Assembly: GCA_900313465.1 (NCBI GenBank)
Contig: OMRU01000004.1
Coordinates: 1 to 14,272 of the forward strand
DNA from: an uncultured Clostridia bacterium
GTDB lineage: Bacteria > Bacillota_I > Bacilli_A > RFN20 > CAG-288
Direction: 5' to 3'
Length of the DNA stretch: 14,272 nt
Positions 1 to 7,507 of this stretch are shown piece by piece (within the stretch, counting starts at the first letter, position 1; each line of letters starts with the position of its first letter). Position numbers and translations under genes: made by a program. The notes under the pieces were generated by a model, which worked only from the letters and a program-made list of their open reading frames with translations, searched no databases and had not been told where the DNA came from.

Positions 1-800
<800 letters not shown>

Positions 801-815
801 AGCTTTAAAAATCAC

Positions 816-846
816 GGGTGAATCTAAATTGGATTCACCCTTTTTT
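816..846 (+). terminator. Intrinsic terminator after serS
   Basis: A perfect 9-bp stem (GGGTGAATC at 816-824, GATTCACCC at 832-840) has a 7-base loop and is followed at once by six T (841-846). It lies 15 bases after the serS stop codon. Confidence 0.93.
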
Positions 847-934
847 CATCTAAATTTCTTAGATAGTAGTGATGTATTAAAGCCGAAACTTGAAAAAAAC
901 TTAAAAATTTTTTTCTTTTTCCTTTGGATTAAGG

Positions 935-989
935 TATATTATTTACACGGAATTTTTACAATTTGCCCCTGTAGAAGAGCAGAAAGGAG
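935..989 (+). promoter_or_regulatory. Possible -10 element and ribosome binding site for the M6 protease gene
   Basis: TATATT at 935-940 could be a -10 box, but no convincing -35 lies 16-18 bases upstream, where the sequence is T-rich. The ribosome binding site AAAGGAG (983-989) is strong and lies 9 bases before the ATG at 999, which settles that start. A promoter must lie in 847-990 because the serS terminator closes the previous transcript; its exact place is uncertain. Confidence 0.4.
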
Positions 990-998
990 TTTATTTAC

Positions 999-2822
999 AT
1001 GAAAAAATTCAAACCTTTGTTGGTAATCCTATATAGCCTGTTGATCAGTTCCTGCACGCTTTATATCCCTGGTATCAACACCAATACCAGAAGTTCAAGT
1101 GATTCTTCTACCACCATCACTACGACTTCTTCTACTACTACCTCTACTTCTATCGACTCCACTTCCACTAGCGTAGCAGACACTTCTTCTATCACCAATA
1201 GTTCTGTTAAGGATTCCTCTAGCGAACAATCCAGTATCAGTTCTTCTGAAGAAACGATTTCCTCTAAAGAAGACTCCTCTATTCAGGAATCATCCGTTAG
1301 TGAGAATACTGGTTACTACATCGACGACTCATCGATTGATGACACCTTCAATTATTCTGCTATCGACCTATCTAGTGGTGTTTCCTCTGTCCCTTCTAGA
1401 TCCAGTACCACAGTCAACCTGTTATGTATCCCGATTGAAGTGTCCGATTATCCGTTCTATGGCAATAATAAGGCTCCTTATGCAAACGATGCCGAATTGA
1501 AAGACGATCTCAACAGAGTCATGAACGGCAATGGAGCAAGCGATACCTTATACTGGGAATCCTTATCTTCCTATTATAAGAAGTCTTCCTTCAACGCCTT
1601 GAATCTCAATGTCACCATCGCCGATGTCTACAAGACCAACAAGACCGCTAGTCAGATTATGAATACTCAGGTCAACAACTCCACCATCCTCACCAAATCA
1701 GATAAATACGTCAGCGATGCCTTCCAAGATTACAAAACCAATAACCCAAGTGTAGACACCACCATCTATGATAACGATCAGAACGGTTATATCGATGGTA
1801 TCATTGCCATCTATTCTGCACCTAATGCCACTAATAGCCAGGCCATAGCCAATATCGATCCCGAAGTCGATCTTTTCTGGGCTTATTGTTTCTGGCTCAA
1901 CCAAGGTGTAGCTGGCAATGTCACAACTCCTATTCCTTCCGCCTATTTCTGGGCCAGTTATGACTTCTTATATGAAGGCCCTGGTTGTGAGCCAGGAGGC
2001 AAAATCGATTGTCATACCATGACTCACGAATTTGGTCATATGATGGGTCTTGATGACTACTATGACTATGATCAGAGCAAGGCTCCAGCCGGTTGTTGCG
2101 TCATGATGGATAACAACATCTACGATCACGATGCTTTTTCCAAGTTAGCCTTAGGTTGGCTTACTCCTTATGTTGTCACGGATACTTGTACCATCACTTT
2201 ACAACCAGCCACCTCTTCTGGTGATTGTATCATCCTTCCTGTTCCTGGAACTTATAACGGTACCGCCTTTGGCGAATACCTCTTGTTAGAATTATTTACA
2301 CCAGATGGATTAAACCAGTTAGATTCCACCACCGCTTATAGCAATCGAGAAATCGGTTATAACCAGGCCGGTGTCCGCATGTGGCATATCGATGCTAGAA
2401 TCGCTTGTATCGAATATTCTTATAGCAACCAGCGTGGATGGTATGAATCCAATGCTTTCTATGCTAACCAGACAACTGTCAAGAATGGTATGGTTGGCAA
2501 CAAAGAATATTCTTATCAAGTCGCCGCTTCCAACAGTAAAGATTATTGTACTTCCTTAGTCTATGAAGATGGTGTTACCGACACTGGTTATGAATTGATT
2601 CACTTGATTCAGGCTAGTAAGAGCACTACTCTTTCCAGAAGTGTTACTTCAGCTAAGAACACTGATTTGTTCAAGACGGGAAATACGTTTAATCTCACCT
2701 CCTACAAAGCTCAGTTCCCAAACAATACAAAGATGAACTCTGGTTCTTCTCTTCCATTCAATATCAGTTTCGATAACGTCAGTTCCTCTAGTGCGACGAT
2801 CACCTTTACCAAGACAAACTAA
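999..2822 (+). CDS. Secreted M6-family-like zinc metalloprotease lipoprotein
   Basis: This is a predicted exported zinc protease of 607 residues. Residues 1-19 form a lipoprotein signal ending in the lipobox I-S-S-C, with C19 the likely lipidated cysteine. Residues ~30-105 are almost entirely Ser and Thr with scattered acidic residues, a flexible wall-spanning spacer. The catalytic domain carries HEFGHMMGLDD at 343-353. This is the HExxHxxGxxD pattern of M6 (immune inhibitor A-like) peptidases, with H343 and H347 as zinc ligands and E344 as catalytic base; G350 and D353 complete the pattern. Downstream MMDNNIYDHDAFSKLALGW matches the conserved stretch before the KLxLGW motif of the family, and GVRMWHID resembles the later VWHVD motif. 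The remaining ~170 residues are beta-rich. The gene is flanked by terminators on both sides and so is monocistronic. Substrate is unknown; degradation of host or diet proteins or peptides is an inference. Confidence 0.88.
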   Translation: MKKFKPLLVILYSLLISSCTLYIPGINTNTRSSSDSSTTITTTSSTTTSTSIDSTSTSVADTSSITNSSVKDSSSEQSSISSSEETISSKEDSSIQESSVSENTGYYIDDSSIDDTFNYSAIDLSSGVSSVPSRSSTTVNLLCIPIEVSDYPFYGNNKAPYANDAELKDDLNRVMNGNGASDTLYWESLSSYYKKSSFNALNLNVTIADVYKTNKTASQIMNTQVNNSTILTKSDKYVSDAFQDYKTNNPSVDTTIYDNDQNGYIDGIIAIYSAPNATNSQAIANIDPEVDLFWAYCFWLNQGVAGNVTTPIPSAYFWASYDFLYEGPGCEPGGKIDCHTMTHEFGHMMGLDDYYDYDQSKAPAGCCVMMDNNIYDHDAFSKLALGWLTPYVVTDTCTITLQPATSSGDCIILPVPGTYNGTAFGEYLLLELFTPDGLNQLDSTTAYSNREIGYNQAGVRMWHIDARIACIEYSYSNQRGWYESNAFYANQTTVKNGMVGNKEYSYQVAASNSKDYCTSLVYEDGVTDTGYELIHLIQASKSTTLSRSVTSAKNTDLFKTGNTFNLTSYKAQFPNNTKMNSGSSLPFNISFDNVSSSSATITFTKTN

Positions 2823-2826
2823 CCAC

Positions 2827-2857
2827 AAAAGAACAGCTGTGAAAGGCTGTTCTTTTT
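2827..2857 (+). terminator. Intrinsic terminator after the M6 protease gene
   Basis: An 11-bp stem (AAAAGAACAGC at 2827-2837, GCTGTTCTTTT at 2846-2856) has an 8-base loop. The core is the GC-containing GAACAGC/GCTGTTC, and a T run covers 2853-2857. It starts 4 bases after the stop codon. Confidence 0.88.
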
Positions 2858-2870
2858 CTTGATAATTTTA

Positions 2871-2901
2871 TAACCTACATTTCAACTTATCATGTAGGTT
2901 A
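2871..2901. repeat. Perfect 10-bp inverted repeat between two convergent terminators
   Basis: TAACCTACAT at 2871-2880 pairs exactly with ATGTAGGTTA at 2892-2901 across an 11-base loop. Neither side is followed by a T run on its own strand, so it is not a standard intrinsic terminator. It lies between the terminator of the + strand protease gene and that of the - strand proC. Confidence 0.6.
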
Positions 2902-2902
2902 C

Positions 2903-2933
2903 AAAAAGAAAAAGCCCGCTTGTAACGAGCTTT
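2903..2933 (-). terminator. Intrinsic terminator of the asnA-proC unit
   Basis: Read on the minus strand, AAAGCTCG (2933-2926) pairs with CGGGCTTT (2918-2911), including one G-U pair, over a 7-base loop. The U tract is encoded by the A-rich stretch 2903-2913. The stem overlaps the last bases of the proC stop codon. Confidence 0.8.
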
Positions 2934-3732
2934 ATTCGTTAGCTAATTCTTTACTTCTTCTAACACAGGCACGGAAACACTTTTCAATTGTTTCCTGAAG
3001 TTTATTCTTTCTTAGTTCATCAAGACCAGCAATTGTTGAACCGCCTTTTGAACAAACTTGGTTGATCAAACAATCAATATCTTCATCACTGTTTAGCGCC
3101 AAAAGACATGAACCGATGATCGATTTTAAGACCAGGTCTTTTGCTTCCTTATTGCTCAATCCTGTTTCTTCACCCATGGCAATAAAGTCCTTTGCAAATT
3201 CTAACAGGTAGGCAGGAAGCGAACCATTTAGTGGTATAGCCTTATCAATTTGTTCTTCTTTTAGAACGATGTATTCACCAATGGAAGAAAAGATATCTTT
3301 CACTTTGATAAATCCTTCTTCATGATGGTATGCAATCGTAGTCATGGCTTTACCAATTTTTGCTGGAGTATTTGGCATAGCCCTGATGATATCTGCACCT
3401 TGAAAAATAGATTCAAGATAGGAGATTGTTTTTCCTGGAGCAAGAGAGATGATGACTTTTCCTTGATAAGAAATTTCTTTGATTTTTTCAAAGACTTCGG
3501 AATAGATCTGAGGTTTGATAGCTAGAATGATGATTTCGCTATCCTGACAAAGAGAAACTTCATCCGTAGCAAGATGGATACCGATAGAAGAATACTTTTC
3601 TTTTGTCATCTTGCTTGGGGCATAAAAGGCAATCTCATTTTCAGAGAATATCTTTTGCGTTAAGATGCCATTTAGGATGGCTGAACCCATGTTTCCTAAA
3701 CCTAGAAAACCAATACGATATCGATTTGCCAT
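2932..3732 (-). CDS. proC: Pyrroline-5-carboxylate reductase
   Basis: Catalyses the last step of proline synthesis, NAD(P)H-dependent reduction of 1-pyrroline-5-carboxylate to L-proline, in the cytoplasm. The protein is 266 residues, normal for ProC. The N-terminal Rossmann dinucleotide motif is GLGNMG at 11-16. The nucleotide-binding domain also has AIKPQ (71-75) and RAMPNTP (117-123), a ProC signature. The C-terminal dimerisation domain contains KGGSTIAGLDEL (229-240) and ends in RRSKEL. Two signature positions differ from the common form: GSLPAY (170-175) instead of GSGPAY, and K229 where proline is usual in PGGTT. The ATG at 3732 lies only 10 bases after the asnA stop codon with a weak binding site, which suggests translation coupled to asnA. 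Linking proline and asparagine synthesis in one transcript is an inference from spacing. Confidence 0.93.
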   Translation of the reverse strand: MANRYRIGFLGLGNMGSAILNGILTQKIFSENEIAFYAPSKMTKEKYSSIGIHLATDEVSLCQDSEIIILAIKPQIYSEVFEKIKEISYQGKVIISLAPGKTISYLESIFQGADIIRAMPNTPAKIGKAMTTIAYHHEEGFIKVKDIFSSIGEYIVLKEEQIDKAIPLNGSLPAYLLEFAKDFIAMGEETGLSNKEAKDLVLKSIIGSCLLALNSDEDIDCLINQVCSKGGSTIAGLDELRKNKLQETIEKCFRACVRRSKELANE

Positions 3733-3742
3733 ATCTATCCGA

Positions 3743-4744
3743 TTAAAGAAGATGAATATCTAATTCTTCGGCTTTTTTCTTATCTTCATCAGACCATAAG
3801 GAAGGATGAACTTCACCAATATGAGCCTTTTCTAAGAAATACATACAAAGACGGGATTGACCGATACCACCACCGATAGAAAGTGGTAAGACATTCATGA
3901 TGATGTTCTGAGTATAAGGAGAGAAGAGTTTCACTTCATCATGCTTGAACTTGAGTTGTTCCTGAATGGATTTTGCATCAACTCTGATACCCATAGAAGA
4001 AATTTCAAAAGCTCTATGTAAGACAGGATTATAAAGAAGGATATCACCATTTAAATTCCAATCATCATAATCGGCTGCTCTACCATCATGAGGAAGACCA
4101 TCTTTAAGTGGCCAACCGATATGATATAAGAAGACAGCATGATGTTCTTGAGTAATCTTGTTTTCTCTTTCCTTACGAGATAAGGTTGGATATTTCTCTT
4201 CTAGTTCTTCGGTAGAGATAAAAGTGATCTCATCAGGAAGTTTTTCACTTAAGCAGTCATACTTAGCATTGACTTCTCTTTCCTCTTCTACCACAGCATG
4301 ATAAATCGCTTTGACCGTGTCAAAAAGATAATCGAGATTTCTATCTTCTTTGCGAATCACTTTTTCCCAATCCCATTGGTCAACATAGATAGAATGAAGA
4401 TTATCCAAATCTTCATCTCTGCGAATCGCATTCATATCCGTGTAGATACCTTCACCCACACTAAAGCCATAGTTATGAAGGGCGTTTCTCTTCCATTTGG
4501 CTAAAGACTGGACAACCTGAATGTTGCCATTTAAATCCTTGGCAGAGAACTCCACCTTTCTTTCCACACCATTTAAATCATCATTTAAACCAGTGTTCTG
4601 GAAAACAAATAAAGGAGCGGAGACACGAGTCAGATTCAAAGCGTTAGCCAGTTTCTTCTGGAATCCATCCTTGATGAACTTGATGGCTTTTTCCGTCTCG
4701 ATCAATGAGAGCTTGTTATGGTAATTTGTGATATTGAAAATCAT
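3743..4744 (-). CDS. asnA: Aspartate-ammonia ligase (AsnA-type asparagine synthetase)
   Basis: Makes asparagine from aspartate, ammonia and ATP (giving AMP and PPi) in the cytoplasm. It belongs to the class II aminoacyl-tRNA synthetase-like AsnA family and needs no glutamine. At 333 residues it is full length (about 330 is usual). Family motifs in order are YGFSVGEGIYTDMNAIRRDE (92-111), DQWDWE (122-127), the ATP-site segment DYDDWNLNGDIL (225-236) and LSIGGGIGQSRL (288-299), in which R298 corresponds to the class II motif 3 arginine. The start is fixed by AAGGA 7-8 bases upstream (complement of 4752-4756) and by a promoter at 4772-4800. It is the first gene of an asnA-proC unit that ends at the terminator at 2903-2933. 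Confidence 0.96.
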   Translation of the reverse strand: MIFNITNYHNKLSLIETEKAIKFIKDGFQKKLANALNLTRVSAPLFVFQNTGLNDDLNGVERKVEFSAKDLNGNIQVVQSLAKWKRNALHNYGFSVGEGIYTDMNAIRRDEDLDNLHSIYVDQWDWEKVIRKEDRNLDYLFDTVKAIYHAVVEEEREVNAKYDCLSEKLPDEITFISTEELEEKYPTLSRKERENKITQEHHAVFLYHIGWPLKDGLPHDGRAADYDDWNLNGDILLYNPVLHRAFEISSMGIRVDAKSIQEQLKFKHDEVKLFSPYTQNIIMNVLPLSIGGGIGQSRLCMYFLEKAHIGEVHPSLWSDEDKKKAEELDIHLL

Positions 4745-4771
4745 ACGTAAATCCTTCTTGGAAACTCAAAT

Positions 4772-4800
4772 ATTATATAAAGTACAGAGGAAAAAACCAA
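4772..4800 (-). promoter_or_regulatory. Likely sigma-A promoter of asnA-proC
   Basis: On the minus strand a perfect TATAAT (4777-4772) lies 17 bases downstream of TTGGTT (4800-4795), which keeps the TTG of the -35 consensus. It sits directly after the terminator of the upstream lipoprotein gene and about 27 bases before the asnA ATG, so asnA has its own promoter. Confidence 0.65.
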
Positions 4801-4803
4801 ATT

Positions 4804-4831
4804 AAAAAAGCCAGACCCCTAAGAATCTGGC
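4804..4831 (-). terminator. Intrinsic terminator after the small lipoprotein gene
   Basis: On the minus strand GCCAGA (4831-4826) pairs with TCTGGC (4815-4810) across a 10-base loop, followed by six T (complement of 4809-4804). It lies 16 bases past the stop codon of the lipoprotein gene. Confidence 0.82.
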
Positions 4832-4847
4832 ATCAATTCAGAGAAAG

Positions 4848-5357
4848 TTAAGCTTCGAGAACCTCAGCAACAGGTTGAGTCACACAAGCATAAATATGGA
4901 ATGAAATATTGTTTTCCTGATCAAGGACATAATAGTCATCTACATCAGCAGTAAGATAACCAGCTCGATAACCTTCACCATTCACGTTGATGGTGAAAGA
5001 TACTTCCTTCTCATGATTATCATTGTAGGTGAATAACGAAGTACCAACAGCGGCATGTTTTTCATCAATCATATGTTGAGAACAATGATAGGTATCAGCA
5101 AAAGCGATCAACTCATCTTTGTTCATGGAACAATCTTGAGTGAAGAAGACAGGTAAACCTTCATAGTTAGTTTCATAGGTGACACTAACCTCACCAAGGG
5201 CACCGCAGTTGATGGTTGGTGTAATCTGTTCCACCTTATGATGAGAGATGGTTTCTTTCTTCTCAATCACATATTTGCTAAGAGAAGCTGGGGACTTTTC
5301 ACCACAACTGCACAAGGTCAAAAGAGCGCTAGCAGCAACAATCATTTTCTTATTCAT
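4848..5357 (-). CDS. Small predicted lipoprotein of unknown function
   Basis: Not recognised. The 169-residue product starts with MNKK and a short hydrophobic stretch, then LCSCGEK, in which C18 is the likely lipidated cysteine (lipobox L-C-S-C). A bacterial lipoprotein anchored on the outer face of the membrane is therefore expected. The mature part is mixed alpha/beta with no internal repeats and has cysteines (as in INCGA, QDCSM, YHCSQ and YACVT) that could pair. The ATG at 5357 is the only ATG/GTG/TTG in frame. The nearest good ribosome binding site, AAGGAAGG (complement of 5379-5386), is about 21 bases away, unusually far. A 5-codon ORF (5377-5360) starts just after that site. The gene ends in a clear terminator. 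It may be read from the beta-rich secreted gene upstream, as no terminator is visible between them. Confidence 0.75.
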   Translation of the reverse strand: MNKKMIVAASALLTLCSCGEKSPASLSKYVIEKKETISHHKVEQITPTINCGALGEVSVTYETNYEGLPVFFTQDCSMNKDELIAFADTYHCSQHMIDEKHAAVGTSLFTYNDNHEKEVSFTINVNGEGYRAGYLTADVDDYYVLDQENNISFHIYACVTQPVAEVLEA

Positions 5358-5491
5358 TTTTATGTCGTTATTGTCATACCTTCCTTATTATGGAAATAGT
5401 ATGTCCTTTCTTTATCACCAAAACTCAACCACAACAATACTATAAATCACTCATCAGAATAACTCAGACTATTGCTAAGTATTAATCGATA
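5358..5491 (-). other. Gap between two exported-protein genes, with a micro-ORF
   Basis: These 134 bases separate two minus-strand genes. No convincing terminator hairpin is visible, so read-through is possible. The only marked element is AAGGAAGG (complement of 5379-5386), followed closely by ATG-ACA-ATA-ACG-ACA-TAA (5377-5360), a 5-codon frame ending 2 bases before the lipoprotein ATG. No promoter with good boxes could be assigned. Confidence 0.35.
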
Positions 5492-6196
5492 TTACAGCAC
5501 TAATTCTCCATCAATTTCCACAGTAATAAATGGTTCGGCTATAACATACGTATCAAAGACAAATCTACTGCCAGAAACCTCAGTTTTACCCCACCAATAA
5601 TCATCATATTCCCAAGTAACACAAGGAATCTTATAAATATAAGCAGCTTCAACAATTCTAAAAATATTGTCGCCTATGACATCTTTGTCTAACTGGAAAG
5701 TCATTGTAACACTTTCAGTCTTAACAAATGAATACGTTAGTGTGTTTTGAATTGTATACAATTGACTAACATTAACACCCGACGCAACGCTCGCACCATA
5801 ACCTGAAATTTTACTACTAACAGATGATGTCACCTCATAAGAAATCGCGGTTGATGTAGCAATTGTTTCAGATGTAGACAAGGTAACAGAAGTTTCCAAT
5901 GTAGCTTCAGAAAACACCTTTCCATTAGCACCCTTTGTCAAGTTCTGGATTTTTTGAATACCCAAATACTCTGGTTCACCAACATTGAGCATTTGATGTC
6001 TACCAATGAACATATTGACAGTCCAATAGCCTAAATCATATTCGCCCGACTCTACTTCAATTTCCGGTTTATAACTCTTAGGTTGATTCTTTCGTTTACA
6101 GTGAATAATGTTTGGCCTGGTTGGAGTTACAGGATTAGTAGAAGAAGGAGAAATAATCGAGAGAGAAATGATAGCAGCGGAAATAAATGGAATCAT
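5492..6196 (-). CDS. Secreted Ser/Thr-rich beta-strand protein, function unknown
   Basis: No family was recognised with certainty. The 234-residue product opens with a hydrophobic stretch (residues 2-16) ending near SPSS, a probable signal peptide although it lacks the usual basic residues in front. A Pro- and Lys-rich segment follows (22-45). Residues ~96-168 form a run of alternating Ser/Thr and hydrophobic residues (ETSVTLSTSETIATSTAISY, then SSVSSKISGYGASVASGVNV and TLTYSFVKTESVTMTFQL). Such amphipathic strands are seen in beta-pore-forming proteins of the aerolysin/ETX-MTX2 type, and also in other exported Bacillota beta-proteins. The C-terminal part is aromatic and beta-rich (WEYDDYWWG). 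The ATG at 6196 is the only possible start in frame after a stop, yet it has no Shine-Dalgarno, only A-rich sequence. A promoter at 6350-6378 implies a leader of about 145 bases. Export is moderately sure; pore formation is speculative. Confidence 0.72.
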   Translation of the reverse strand: MIPFISAAIISLSIISPSSTNPVTPTRPNIIHCKRKNQPKSYKPEIEVESGEYDLGYWTVNMFIGRHQMLNVGEPEYLGIQKIQNLTKGANGKVFSEATLETSVTLSTSETIATSTAISYEVTSSVSSKISGYGASVASGVNVSQLYTIQNTLTYSFVKTESVTMTFQLDKDVIGDNIFRIVEAAYIYKIPCVTWEYDDYWWGKTEVSGSRFVFDTYVIAEPFITVEIDGELVL

Positions 6197-6343
6197 ATTT
6201 TTTTCTACTGTCTTTTATTTTTATCCCCAGACAGTTTTTCCTTTTATAAAAAGGGATTCACAACATCAAAACAAACTGACAGTTTTATTAACGGAACAAA
6301 ACAACAATTGACAGCTCACTATTATGGGTGAAAAGCTTTTCGT
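6197..6343 (-). promoter_or_regulatory. Long AT-rich untranslated leader of the beta-rich gene
   Basis: If the promoter at 6350-6378 is used, about 145 bases are transcribed before the ATG at 6196. The leader contains GACAG-type repeats on the + strand (6230-6235, 6278-6283, 6310-6314), a possible 6-bp hairpin ACTGTC/GACAGT (6235-6230 with 6212-6207) and a compact CCTTTT/AAAAGG hairpin (6240-6254). No known riboswitch fold was recognised. Confidence 0.3.
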
Positions 6344-6349
6344 GGTAAT

Positions 6350-6378
6350 ATAATAGACATTCGTGATCTAAAAGTAAA
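6350..6378 (-). promoter_or_regulatory. Likely sigma-A promoter of the beta-rich secreted gene
   Basis: On the minus strand TTTACT (6378-6373) and TATTAT (6355-6350) are separated by exactly 17 bases. They match the -35 and -10 consensus at 4 and 5 of 6 positions. The promoter points at the gene at 5492-6196. Confidence 0.5.
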
Positions 6379-6478
6379 TACTTTATCGCAAAAAACCAAA
6401 CAAAAAAAACCATGTCTTTTAAATGAATAGAAAAAACCAAATTAAAACCACATAATTTTTCTTTCTGAAGAAATAGAT
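6379..6478 (-). other. A/T-run region after the membrane protein gene
   Basis: About 100 bases follow the stop codon of the gene at 6479-7492. On the minus strand they carry several T runs after GG (complements of 6386-6396, 6402-6412 and 6431-6438) but no GC-containing stem in front of them, so a standard terminator is not evident. A stretch of 18 bases (6430-6447) is identical to 4790-4807. Confidence 0.35.
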
Positions 6479-7492
6479 TTAATGTTTTCTGATTTCACCT
6501 TTTAAGGAATGGACACGAATAGAAGCGCCCTGAGTTTTGACTAAATCTTTGGCAAAGCGGATGGCTTCAGCCTGGGTAGCAAATAACTTGATGGCTTTTT
6601 CACCATGGGCAAGTTTGACTTGCCATTGCTGAGAAAGCATATGTCTAGAGATGTGATAAGTTCTTTCGCCATCTTTGTATTTGTGCTCTAAATGAGAAAC
6701 AGAAGTCGTCTTCTTTTTAGGTTCTGGAATTTCTTCTTCTATAGTAGGTTCTTCATCCTCAAGTGTGATTTCTTCTCCTTCATCATCGTCATAACCCTTG
6801 AAAAGATGACGACAGATCAAGTTCATCAACCAAAGGACAAAAGAAATCAGATAACTAGCAAAAAGCATGATTAAAACAACAATCACCATTCTTCCTATAT
6901 CGCCACTACCAAACATACCATACCAGTCATAATAGGCTTTGCCATCGCCACCTATGACAGAAGCAAACTCAAATTTGATATTAAGTATATAGAATATGGC
7001 ATAAGCAATTAGAGGAAGAAGACCAAAAGGAGTCCATCTAAATTGTAAGGTTGGCTCGACCATCAAAAGACAGAAGTTGAGCATAGCAAGAACAGGAACA
7101 GCTAAATGCACGAGGAAATATAATCCTGCAATCAGATCTAATGGATTATTTCCATTGTTTGCTCTTGTCGGCATTAAGAAGAACAAGGTGACTAAGCAAG
7201 TGATCATCACCGAGACAACCGCAGTAAAATGAACCACCATCAACCACAAGGGAACTTGGTTTTCTTGTTTCCTAATCGAAAATACCTGATAAGGAATCAT
7301 CACTAGAGAAGTCAATGCAAGATAAGCATTAGACAAAATGGTAAAAAACAAGAAAATGCTCAATCCCGAGTTGGCAAAGATAGAATCTACAACAAAGTTG
7401 CCGACTTTCAAAATGATGGTGATCAACACCATGATGAAACAGATAGTATTCAATGAAAGGCTGATGATTCTGAATATCTTGAATTTACTCAT
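6479..7492 (-). CDS. Six-helix membrane protein (Pr6Pr-like) with C-terminal DUF2188-like domain
   Basis: An integral membrane protein of 337 residues. Six hydrophobic segments lie at about 10-30, 44-68, 83-107, 118-144, 157-172 and 201-228. The FFTILSN motif after the second-helix start, the VHFTAVVSVMI helix, LMP at the helix 3 end and VHLAVPVLAMLNF resemble the Pr6Pr group of Bacillota membrane proteins, whose function is not established. A strongly acidic linker (234-258) leads to a cytoplasmic tail (~278-337) with YHISRH, WQVKLAHGEKAIKLFATQAE and IRVHSLKGEIRKH, the pattern of the small DUF2188 domain (Trp in the second strand, alanine-rich helix, VH..KG ending). I chose the ATG at 7492 over the in-frame TTG at 7501 because GAGGA (complement of 7502-7506) is 9 bases from the ATG and abuts the TTG. 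It is transcribed divergently from rhaB. Confidence 0.8.
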   Translation of the reverse strand: MSKFKIFRIISLSLNTICFIMVLITIILKVGNFVVDSIFANSGLSIFLFFTILSNAYLALTSLVMIPYQVFSIRKQENQVPLWLMVVHFTAVVSVMITCLVTLFFLMPTRANNGNNPLDLIAGLYFLVHLAVPVLAMLNFCLLMVEPTLQFRWTPFGLLPLIAYAIFYILNIKFEFASVIGGDGKAYYDWYGMFGSGDIGRMVIVVLIMLFASYLISFVLWLMNLICRHLFKGYDDDEGEEITLEDEEPTIEEEIPEPKKKTTSVSHLEHKYKDGERTYHISRHMLSQQWQVKLAHGEKAIKLFATQAEAIRFAKDLVKTQGASIRVHSLKGEIRKH

Positions 7493-7507
7493 CGTGCACA
7501 ATCCTCA

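Noticed and set aside
1080..1320. Ser/Thr-rich repeats in the protease gene as a DNA repeat array or CRISPR
   Set aside because: There is no constant unit length or spacer pattern. It is a coding stretch for a flexible linker in an intact frame.
6308..6354. Plus-strand promoter made of perfect TTGACA (6308-6313) and TATAAT (6349-6354)
   Set aside because: The spacing is 35 bases, far from 16-18, and there is no plus-strand gene for it to serve.
6288..6413. Minus-strand ORF of 41 codons upstream of the beta-rich gene
   Set aside because: It has no ribosome binding site, is rich in Phe, Leu and Tyr from AT-rich sequence, and covers the likely promoter at 6350-6378.
7493..7501. TTG start at 7501 for the six-helix membrane protein
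   Set aside because: The binding site GAGGA abuts it directly, whereas the ATG at 7492 has correct spacing.
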